Shown piece after piece: positions 27,601 through 39,600 of a stretch of DNA of 64,000 bases (position 1 is its first letter; each line of letters begins with the position of its first letter). The position numbers and the translations under genes are program-made. This DNA comes from Anaspis maculata (taxonomy: Eukaryota; Arthropoda; Insecta; Coleoptera; Scraptiidae): positions 14,955,262 through 15,019,261 of the forward strand of contig OX421962.1 in NCBI GenBank assembly GCA_949128115.1, read 5' to 3'. The notes below the pieces were generated by a model. That model saw nothing but the letters and a program-made list of their open reading frames with translations, did no database searches and was not told the DNA's origin.

Positions 27601-30600
27601 AAATCAGAATCTGCCTCTGAAATTTTCTTGACGTCCCCCGTTTTCGATATACAGGGTAATTTATGTGTTCAACCGAAAAGTTTGATTGGTCATATCTCAG
27701 GAATACATCAATAGAGTCTATTGAAATTTTGAAAGTATATTCTAGAACCAAGAGACTTTGTAGCGCCCTATTCACTTATAAAATAAATACCCGTAGAAAA
27801 AATTTTGTTTTTCGAGTTTCTGTTGAGAAAGTTATTCTGTATAGATTTTTTTCAAAATCTGATGTCATATTCGGAAACTGCATAAAAAATGCTACAAAAT
27901 GCGATTCCTAAATTGTTTGGCACTAATTTAGCTGATCCGAAAAAAAATTATGTACAGATTTTTCATGAATATTTTTGAAAATTTCAATTAAAATTAGTGA
28001 AACGCTATTCCAGATGGTCAAACAAAGTCACTATTTCAATTGTGGTGCTGTGACCAATCAAAAATAATTTCAGGAGCATTTTCTGGAAACATCAATTTGG
28101 TATTGTAGGTTCACTTGTACCGTGATTCTAGTTGGCTGTGAGATTTTGTTTCTAAGTTTCCAAATCTGATATTTGAAAACTCCCTAGAACTTGGCAGTTG
28201 GTTGCGTTGATGTTTGAAAGTTTTAGCTTGACAACATCAACAACATTACCGTTTATGTCAAATAGACTGAAAATCACGAGTTTCACGGAAATTGTGGTGG
28301 AATTACGCCCATTACTGTGAAAACTGTGTTTGCGCCTCAGCTTGTGTCTTGAACAATAACGTCCAGTGCCCATTTTGAAGCCCTCGAGGGTGCCATCAAG
28401 AACTCGCTTCTGGGAGAAAATTGGCGGAGTATAGGCGCTGGGCATGTACCCCGTAACGTTAAGCTTTGCGGAGAAGACGTGAATTTATTTTCAAAAACCA
28501 CAAAATATGGAAGCATTGTGAACTATTCCTGGTTTTTAAAAGAAGTACCCACACTCTGGAAGACTGGGAACTCTGGGAAGCTACCTACACTCTTCTAATT
28601 TTTTTTGTGTGGATGGGATTCATCGGCGTGATTACTTGATTTCACTGCTCAGGACATCGTACTGGAAAAACGCACCAACATAACCTATCTTTCGAAGCCA
28701 GACGCTCAGGCGCACACTAGGCAGTTGGACGTGAAGTCTACAATGCCAAACTGTGAAATTTGCCCACCCTACTAAACTGCTGGACAACGAAGTTGTCGGT
28801 ATCGGAAAAATGGTCCGACTTTGGAGGGCAATATCTCCCGATTGCCGATTGCGATTTTCATTTTGTTTGTTGCGTTAACTAGCTCAATCTTTCCGTAACC
28901 CATCCTGTAATAGTGAATGTTGAGAAACTTCATATGAATTTTTTACAGGGTGATACGTAAAATGGTGCAAAATTGCAACGACTTCATCGTACTCCCATTT
29001 GTCACAAAAAATTTTTTTATGTATTCCAATACAAAAATCATGAAGTGTGGTGTCTTATCTCAAAACGGTTTTGGAATTACCCAGATTGGAAGTCTAACAT
29101 TGGAGATACAAATTTTTATGTTGAATGTTACAGATTTGCCTTGTTGGCACGCGAGATTAGGTCACTTTTGATAAATGGATGTTGGTATTGAGCAAGATTG
29201 TTCGCACAACAGTCCAGGACAATTTGCTGTCAACACAACTTGAATATTTGGTGTGGGGCCAAGCAGGGAGCACTTTTTTGAGTGGTTGTCACTGCCTGTT
29301 TTTCGTACGTTGAATTCAGTCGGAATTTCATCAGAATTTCAGATGTGTAACATGTTCTAATTGCAAGTTCAAGCCCCTGAACATGGTACCGATGTAAAAC
29401 TATAGTTTCCTAGTGAAGTAAGCCCCCCTGGATGTTATACTTTTTGTGCTTGTGCTATGCGTGAGTCAAGCAAATCTGCAACATTCAACATAAAAATTTA
29501 TATCTTTGATGTTAGACTTCCAATCTGGGTAATTCCAAAATCGTTTCGAGATAAGACATCACACTTCATGATTTTTGTGTTAAAATAATAACAAAATATT
29601 TTTTTGAAAAATGGGGGTACGATGAACTCGTTGCAATTTTGCACCAGTTTACGTATCACCCTGTAGAAAATTCACATGAAGTTTCTCAACATTCGCTATT
29701 ACAGGATGGGGTACGGAAAGATTGAGCTAGTTAACGCAACAAACAAAATGGAAATCGCAATCGGCAATCGGGAGATATTGGCCTCCAAAGTCGGACCATT
29801 TTTCCGATACCGACAACTTCGTTGTCCAGCAGTTTAGAATCACGGTACAAGTGAACCTACTATACCTCAGATTACTACCCAAATTCAGGTTTCAAGAAAA
29901 TCTCCTGAAATTATCCTCAGTTTGGTAAAACATCAAAATTTGAATTGTGTTTTTGTCTGACCATCTGGAATAGCATTTGAGTGATTTGAATCAAATTTTC
30001 AAAAATATTCATGAAAAATCTCTGTTGGTAATTTTTTTCGGATCAGCTAAATCAGTGCCAAACAATTTAGGAATTGCATTTTGTAGCATTTTTTATATAG
30101 TTTCCGAATATGACATCAAATTCTGAAAAAAATCTATACAAGATGACAGAAACTCGAAAAACAGAATTTTGGGTACGGTCCTGTATTTATTTTACAAGTG
30201 AATAGGGCGCTACAAAGGCTCTTGGTTCTAGAATATACCTGCAAAATTCCAATAGATTCTATTGATGTACTCCTGAGATATGGCCAATCAAACTTTTCGG
30301 TTGAACACATAAATCACCCTGTATATCCGTACATGTGGCGATGCATTTCCATTAAAACATGTGCTTGTCCACATGTCGTAATTTCCTATATCCAAATGTG
30401 AAATTCAGCAATCAATCCGCGACGCCACCCCAGACTAAAATGTTATTATTGTAATTGTTTATTGTTATTTCAGCAAAAAATTTTTTAGATCGTGTACCAA
30501 GACCATTAGTTACCCATTTGAGTTGAAATCTTTCTTGTCCAGGATTCCGTCCCGTCCGAAGAAAAAGATTCCAAGTGCCAGCAAATAACGAATAATCTTT

Positions 30601-33600
30601 TGCCACCAAGCCGTAGCTTTGGAGTCATTTTCAAAAATTCGTAACTATCGACCCGTGGGTCGTACCGATGTGGAATTTTTGTTAAAATGAAGTTCAAATT
30701 ATCCTCTAAACGTGACTCACCAAGTGTATCATTGTAATTTGATGAGAACGGGTAGGCTTGTCCGCATGTCCTAACTTTGTAAATCCAGCCGGCTTCTGAA
30801 ATGCAACACTCACCGGCGATGCCGCGCCATACTAAATTCTTGTTATTGTAGCTGTTTATCAATACTTCGTCAAGATACTTGGTTCGGGATACAAGGCATG
30901 AGCTACCCAATGGAGTAAAAAAAACTCGCAAAAATTCTTTCTTCTAGTACTAGATGCTGTGACGGACGGACAGACGAAGGGACAGATGGACGGACAAAGC
31001 AATGACATAAGCACCTTTCTGTTTGAAGAAAGCTTGAAAAACTTGAAAAAAAGCAGGTTTATCGCCCTTGTTTGTACACTCTTCTGTTTATTCGTCTGAC
31101 AGTTTTAAACCGAGAAGGGCGAAAAAGCAAGCTTTCCGTTCTAGATTAAAAGCGCGTTAGATCTGATGATATACAAAAGTACTTTAAATTCAAGAAATCG
31201 CAAAAGTGTACATTTATCGCCCTCGTATAAATTTACAACTCTTCCGCTGACTTTTCCGACTGTTTTAAATCGAAGAGGGTGAAAAAGCAAGCTCTTCGTT
31301 CTTTACCGAGAACTTGTTGAATTCAATGATATAGCCACCTGAATTTAGTATAAATTCTTTCCAGACAATAGTAAACCGCTTAGAAATTTACTAAGTGGAA
31401 TTCTACAAAAATTGGTTGGTTTCAAAAAGGTCCATAAGGAGGTGTAAAGTGTCGACTGTAAATGCATAAAAAAGTTTTCGAATTTTTCAACAGATCGCAC
31501 CAAAACACTTATTCACTCAAGGCTATGGTCGCAAAAAAATAAACAAGAAAAATATTGTAGGTACGGGTCTATTTTTACTATCGGATTTAGAAAAAAAGTG
31601 AAAGAAAATCAAAGCTGTTTTATCAAAGTAGATCATAACTTATAATGAAACGTTATTTCTGCGGTCTGCCACGTATCAATGCATTGGATACGGTCAAATT
31701 ATAAAGGCGTAGGTAATTTAGGAGCTCTGAAATGCATGAAGTTTTAGCACCCATCACTGCGAGATTACCAATAAACTGCTCGCGCTTATCAAATTTTGAG
31801 TGAAATAGGCTCAAAGCATGATATTTTGTTTTCAAGATCTTGGGAAAATCCGTTCATAATATTGATTATTAGAGAGCCAGCCGTGCGACACCGATAATTC
31901 TTCACAAAGTATAGATGGAGTATTACTGGTTGCATACGTTCGGGACCGCGTTCTCTTATTGAAAATAAAAACAACGCATGTGCCCTGCGAGGTAACGATT
32001 TTGCCGTATGATTATGTGGCAGTGTTATTGGCAGCACGTCAGCTGGTTGGCAGTGTGAATTTAGAATGCCAAACAAAACCACCGTACGTTATCTGGTGTT
32101 ATCGTTTACGGCATTTTCGCTTACTGAGAACATGATCAATTTGCGTCCATGCAGTTTGCTTCAATAAGAAATCAAGTTTTTACATCTCAAGTGCGGTCTT
32201 TATCGAAGCGTGACTATTCCAGCGCGCATAAAAACGTAAGTTATAATTGATTTAATAAAGTGTAGGTATCCGGGCCGGATTAGTAATGGACAGGGAGCTG
32301 GTGCCTCAAAAACTTACGTCATAAGGTTCATGATTTTAACCCTGTAGGTCTAATGTGCGTTGATGAGGTTGCTAAAAATTTCTTTGTCTAACATGTCAGA
32401 CCGGGGGCTTTAGGCTGGTATGGGCTTGTCAATTTTCGAAAAATATCAAAAATTCATGTCATAAGGTACATGAATGAAACCAACGGGCTTTTGTGTGGGA
32501 ACATGCCCTTAATCAAAAATCGGTTTATAAGACAAAATTTTTGGGGGCTCTCGGTCCATAAGACAAGTTTGAAATTTTCAAAAAAGGCCAAAAGAACCCC
32601 GCACGATTCTTATGGAAAATGGCTCCCGGTTGAGTTCTCTGAATTTTTGATATGTTGTAGCTCATGAGATACTAATCAAATACCGTGAACCCCAAACTCA
32701 AATAATGGACAGATTTTTACCCACATGGCACATGGGGTTGAAGTTGGAGGTTTTGACGGCTTCAAAATGATATTCTGACGTAAATGAAAGTTTTCTATTT
32801 GGTTTCTCTTCAAGTTGCGTTTCATGCTGAATGTATTTATCTGACAGAAAAATATCAACCGCCTCCTCCACCCCCATCCCCTATCTACCATCACAAAATT
32901 CGATATTGCTCTCAAAAGCCATGCAAATGGCTTCTGTGATTTAAATCATGAATTTTGACATGAAAATTATTTTCCACCCCTAATGTTGACAGTTTTTGTT
33001 CTACAGGGGACTGAAGTTGAAGATTTGAGAGCATAAATATTGAACTTCAGTCCCCTGCAGAACAAAAACTGTTCATAGGAATAAGTTTTGGTTAGGGAAC
33101 TTTTTGTTCAGCAGAATTAGAAGTACACAATACCAAGAATTCAGCCAAATTAACCGAGGACAATTGGAAAATCGGCACCCAAACATTAGGGGGTGGAAAA
33201 TAATTTTTATGTCAAAATTCATAATTTAAATCACAGAAGCCAACCGCATGGCTTTTGGGAGTTATCTCGAATTTTATGATGGTAAATAGGGGTTGGGGGT
33301 GGAGGAGGGGATTGATATTTTTTTGTCAAATAAATACATTCATAGTCCAGTAAAATGAGGCGATTTTTAGGCCAAAGTTTGAACAAATTAGGGACAGGAT
33401 GAAAAAAATATGGCGATCTAGAGAATGAAAAACTGAATAAGAAAAACCAAAGTTTCATTTCCAGTCATCCCAGGAACCATGGAAAATAAAATGGTGAGAA
33501 TGGAAAGACATGCGCCGCGATCTTTCTTTTGAAACTTTGAGAGAACGGTGAGAGATGTGTGAAAACTGTCAGGGACAAAGTTGTAGGGAATTCAATAATC

Positions 33601-36600
33601 TACAAAAAAGTCCCTGGGGGCATATGTTCCACTTCTTCAGTTTAGCCGTTTATCGCAGTCAAAGTTGCGCGCCGGTCTAGTGCAGTGGAAAAACTGTCCG
33701 CGTGACCTTCCTTCTTGGATGCTGTGAGAACGATAAGAGATATCAAAAAATTGTGAGCGACAAAGTTGTAGTGAATTGAATGCTCCACTAGAAAATCTCT
33801 AAGGCCAATTATCATCTCTTCTAGTTCAGCCGTGAACCACGTTCAAAGTTGCGCGACAATCCTGTTGATAAAGTGGTTCTTCTGGAAAACTTGCAAAAAC
33901 CCTAGACTCGATGAAAAAACTATGACAATGTAGAGGATGAAAAACTGGAATTAAAAAACCAAAGTTTCATTTCACACCGTTTCGGGAAATTTAAGAAAAA
34001 AAAAAGAAAACGTTGGAAAATAGCGATTTGCACTCCCAGCTTCCTCATTGAATACTGAAATAAACGTAATGAATATGGAAAATCTGAACAAACTAGCTTG
34101 TAGAGGATTAAATCATCTATAGAAAATGCCGTGATGACATGTATGCATCTTTGTCGACTTAGCTGCGGAGCGCTATCAAAGTTGGAGTACATGACTAGTG
34201 ACGCGTCGCATATGTGGTCAAACTGGCACGATGTTGCGGTCATTGTTCAATTGATTATAAAACATGATTGAATGATTTGAAAAAATTGCGTGCTTTGTTG
34301 AACGTCTGGTAACTATTGTTGGAAATGTAACTCCGCGGATGAACACTTTGTTGTGTATAAAGTTTCTTGTTTGGCAAAATTAAAGTCGTGAGTGTCACTG
34401 TACTATTTTCGTCATATTTTCGTTCTAGAAATCTAGGACGAGAGACTAGGTTGCTGGGGAACTTCTGAATTTGTCGTTTCTAATCATATGTTTATAGCAT
34501 TAAAATTGTACGAAAATAGTATCGTGATACTCAGGCTTAAGACTGAGAAAGTACTCGTATTTTGTAGCACAATATTTATAATAATTGAAAAACGTGATTC
34601 ACGTTAGATAATGAGATGATTTTCAACTGATTTCTGATGAACAATGATCATTCAACAACAGCTCGGAGATAATAAACAACTGTCCACCTGAACAATGGGG
34701 TTGAAAATTAAACATTTCTCTGTTGATGCCTATTAGAAATTAGAACCCAGGATAACGTAGCTCTCGAAAATCTGCTACGGCTGATTTCCTGCAGATGCTT
34801 GAAAAACTGCGAGAAGTGTTTTTTTGTGGATGCAGAAAAGCTGACCTCAAGTGTATCAAGTTTTGCCACCACTGCAGTGGAGCCACCTGTTCTGCGTTTC
34901 CTGCATTGTCGTTTAGGAAGACGATGATGATGACTACAATGATAATTCTAACAATAAGTAGCTACCCAGATGTTGAACAAAGCACACAATTTTTTCAAAT
35001 CATTTGATCATGTTTTATAATCAATTAAACAATGACCGCAACGTCGTGCCAGTTTCAACACATATGCGACGCGTCACGAGTCATGTACCCCAACTTTGAT
35101 AGCGCTCCGCAGCTAAGTCGACAAAGATGCATACAAGACATCACGGGATTTTATATAGATCATTTAATCCTCTACAAGCTAACTTGTTCAGATTTTCCAT
35201 CTTTATTACGTTCATTTCAGTATTCAATGAGGAAGCTGCGAGTGCAAATCACTATTTTTCAAGTTTTTCTTTTTTTTCCTCAGGTTTCCCGAAACGGTGT
35301 GAAATGAAACTTTGGTTTTTTAGATTCAATTTTTCATCCTCTACATTGTCATAGTTTTTTCATCGAGTCTAGGATTTTTGTAGGTTTTCCAGAAGAACCA
35401 CTTTATCAACAGGATTGTCGCGCAACTTCGAACGTGGTTCACGGCTAAACTGGAAGAGATAATAATTGGCCTTGCAGATTTTCTAGTGGAGCATTCAATT
35501 CTCTACAACTTTGTCGCTCACAATTGTTTGATATCTCTTGTCGTTTTCACAGCATCCAAGAAGGAAGGTCACGCGGACAGTTTTTCCACTTCACTAGACC
35601 GGCGCGTAACTTTGACTGCGATAAACGGCTAAACTGAAGAAGTAAGACATATGCCCCCAGGGACTTTTTTGTAGATTATTGAATCTATCTATCCCTACAA
35701 CTTTGTCCTTAACAGTTTTCACACATCTCTCACCGTTCTCTCACAGTTTCAAAAGAAAGATCGCGGCGCATGTTTTTCCATCTTCTCCATTTTATTTTCC
35801 ATGGTTCCCGGGATGACTGGAAATGAAACTTTGGTTTTTCTTATTCAGTTTTTCATTATCTACATCGCCATATTTTTTTCATCCTGCCCCTAATTTGTTC
35901 CAAGTTAAATCCTTATTTTACTGGACTATCAGTATGAAACACAACTTGAAGAGAAACCAAATAAAAAGCTTTTATTAACGTCATAATATATCATTTTGAA
36001 GCCGTCAAAATCTCCAACTTCAACCCTCTGTGGGTAAAAAACTGTCCATTATTTGAGTTTGGGGTTCACGGTATTTGATTAGTATCTCATGAGCTACAAC
36101 ATATCAAAAATTCAGAGAATTTAACCGGGAGCCATTTTCCATAAGAATCGTTTACCTTTTCCTGGAGACTTCTCCTTTGGCATATAATTTTAGGAATGAA
36201 AAACGATTCTCACATGATTTTTTACGCAGGTTTTGAATCTGTCCACAAGAATTTTTAATGGTACATCGCTTACAGGGTGCAACATCGAATTTTTTTTCTC
36301 AAATCGTACACCCTGCATTTTAACATGGAAATCGATTCCGTTTCTCATCCTGATTACAAATATATATCACATTTGGTGGGTTAGTCAACAAAACGCCTGT
36401 GAAGTAATTGATAAATTTTGGTCTTTTTTTTTAATCTCAAACTTGTCTTATGGACCGAAAGCCCCCAAAAATTATGTCTTACGACCATATTTTCGATCAA
36501 AGGGATGTTCCCACACAAAATCCAGTTGGTTTCATTCATGTACCTTATAACGTAAATTTTTGGCCATTTTTTCGAAAACTGACAAGCTCATACCAGCCTA

Positions 36601-39600
36601 AAGCCCCCCCCCCTGGTCTGACATGTAGACAAAGCAATTTTTAACAATCTTATCAACGCACATTAGACCTACAGGGTTAAAATCATGTACCTTACGACGT
36701 AAATTTTGAGGCACCAGCTCCCTGTTCATAAGAACCTAACCGCGGGTTCCACCAAAATAATTAAGGAATAAGTAATTCGAGATTTTCTTGGGTGGATTCT
36801 GGCCAACTGACCAACAATGTAAATTTCTGTTTCAAATCCAATAATGAAAATCCATTCAACAGCGTGTTAGTGTTAGCACTGTGTTAACTTTTTGGTGGAA
36901 CCCGCGGTAAGTTATTAATTATTAATAATATACAGGGTGCTACAGCGATGATAGCAAAAAATTCAACTGTGGGTAGGTCTCGTCAAAATATGACGAAAAC
37001 CTATATACCATAAGTTCGGCCTAATAAGGAAGATACAGCCCTTCAAAGTTGACTTTTTTCGGATTTCAAAAATTTGTAACTCAGTGACGTTTTGACCAAA
37101 ATAACTTAAATCCAGCATTAACTGATTTGTCAAAACTATCTACCGACCTGCAAAATTTTAAAATAATCTAACCAGTGGTGTAGGAGCTACGAGGGTCAAT
37201 AATTTAGAAGCATCCGGAGAAAAGTTGACTTAAGGTGACCCCTTATAACTTCTATGCCACTGATTGAATTCTTCCAAAATTTGGCAGGTTGATAGATAAT
37301 TACGACAAACCAGCTTATCCTAAATTAAAGCTGGATTTGTCGAAACGTCCTTGAGTTAAAAATTTTTGAAATCCGAAAAGAGTCAATAGGCCGAATTTTG
37401 CAAAATGGTATATAGGGACCGTGCACGGAGGCGGGGCCAAGCAGTTTGTGACTGGCAGCGATCAGGGTGGCCGACTAGGGAACCTCTTACCAGCCATTCG
37501 TTTGACAGCATGACGGCTGTTAGCTGCTTGAGGTTAGGTCAAATGCCAAATGCCGTCAACGCCAAATGCTTTGGCATGAAATGTTGCTGCCTTCGTTTCT
37601 TCTTTGACGTTCCACAACGAATTTAATGTTGCAAAATGCAATTTTCCTGCCCTTTTCCATCACCCCTTCACTAAACACAATGTCCCACTTTACTTGCGAG
37701 AACCCTGTTTTTGAAAGATATTCATTTTTGAACAAGATTCTCAAATATGCGATTGTTCCCAAAGAAATTTGATGACATTGTCAAGTTTGAATTGTTGGCG
37801 GTTTTGTTGGATTTAGGCAGGCAACAATTCAAACTGACACATTTTTTTTCAAAAATTCGAATCTGGGAATGCAGCGTTCTTTATTCAAATCGCTGTCGCT
37901 GTCAAAGGAGCGTAATTATTGTCAATTTCGCTCACTACGCTGCGCCACATGGCATCATACACGGTCCCTATAGGTTTTCGTCATATTTTGACGAGATCTA
38001 CTAACAATCAAATTTTTTGCTATCATCGTTGAAACACCCTGTATATCGCTATCCGCGTATAGCTTCCGCTTAAACTTCTGCCAGTATCATTTAGAGGTAA
38101 AAGCGTAATTTCTTTTTTAGGCCCGTCGGCCAGGTTTATTACAGATATATCATTCAGACAGCAGAGGAAAAATTACAGCCATGACTTTCTGCCCTAAAAA
38201 CGAACCCATGAGTGGAACAGAACAAGAAGAACAACAAATAAAAGAAGAACATGAAGATGTAGATGACAGAGAACAATCAATCGAAGAGACTGAACAGCAA
38301 ACCAGCTTCGAACCGAATCATTTTCTAATACAATCGACAGAAATGATAATAAAATCTGAAAATACTTCAGCATCAGGTAGGTACCTACTACACGAAAACT
38401 TTCTGAGCGCTGACATTCATGTGCTACCGTTTTCAGATGAAGCCGGCCGGAATTCGCACGAAGAAGAATCCGAACAAGACATTTTCGCCGTGAACGAAAC
38501 GCTGACCAAGAGCGGAAAGAAAAGAAAACGTAAAAAGTACAACAAGACGAAAACGGAAAGGCAGGAGTACCTCAAGTCCAAACGAATACAATCGCATTAC
38601 GTGAAGCCGCCCTGCAAATGCAAGAAAAACTGCATGCAACATTTCACCGAAAATTTGAGAACCGAAATAAACACGGAATACTGGGAAAACGACTATGTGG
38701 GAAGGAAACTGTTCGTGGCGAATGCGGTCGAGCAGCTTCCCGTGATGCGCAGACGCCCCGGAACGGTGGGTTTCAAGAAAAAAGTCAGCCAGAAGTACTT
38801 CCTCCAGGATCCAAACGGAGGTCTCGTCAACGTCTGCAAGGCGTTTTTCTTGGCCACGCTGGGGTACGCGCCCAACAACGACAGCGTCCTGAAGAACATA
38901 GACAGTTCTCCCAAAGAGCGCCGCGGTTCGTACATGAGACCGAAACTGGACAGGGAAGTGCTAAAAAGGCACATAAAAACGTTCACGTCCTGTTCGTCCC
39001 GCGAACAAAAACATGTTCCTAAAAGAATATTGCAGTCGGCGAGCGACATCAAGATCACTGAAATGTACAAAGATTTTCGTCAAAAACACCCTCATGTTAC
39101 TACTTCGTATGATTTATACCGCCAGATTGTTAACCATGTAAATAATTCAAAGTTGGATTCGAAATAAAACAATTTCAACCTATTAGATTCTTTACAATTT
39201 CGAGTATTAATTGTTCTTCAGTTATTGTACACACATCAAAATATGTTTCGTACTCGGTTTCGTATCACTGTAAGGTTTGGAAAATCCATTTTGTTGCTAC
39301 TGAAATTATAGGCCTGCAGCTCAGACCGTAAAAGTAGCTTAGAAACCGAAAAACCGGCAAGTTCATTCTAACTTTTTCTGACCAATTTTATCCGAAAGTA
39401 CATCATGTGAGAACATTCCAGCCAAAAGTTCTTGAAAAATTCTCTTGGCGGAACATCCTCAAAAGGCCCCTGGAAGACGACCAGAAATCAAATTTATCGT
39501 GCGCCGTGGCCTTTTTTTCTGTTTTCCGGGTAAACTATGATAGGTAGGAAAAAGTTTTCGGGCACGAAATTATAGAGGATAAAATTATCTACAAAAATGT

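Noticed and set aside
30506..30931. 141-residue minus-strand reading frame
   Set aside because: Built from the two-copy direct repeat at 30.4-30.9 kb, with no recognisable domain.
32281..36735. Polinton/Maverick or viral integration
   Set aside because: Long inverted repeats fit, but there is no polymerase, integrase or capsid-like ORF anywhere inside.
38433..39070. Overlapping frames opposite and within the nested 328-residue gene
   Set aside because: Shadows of the real frame; no domain and no start context better than the main ORF.
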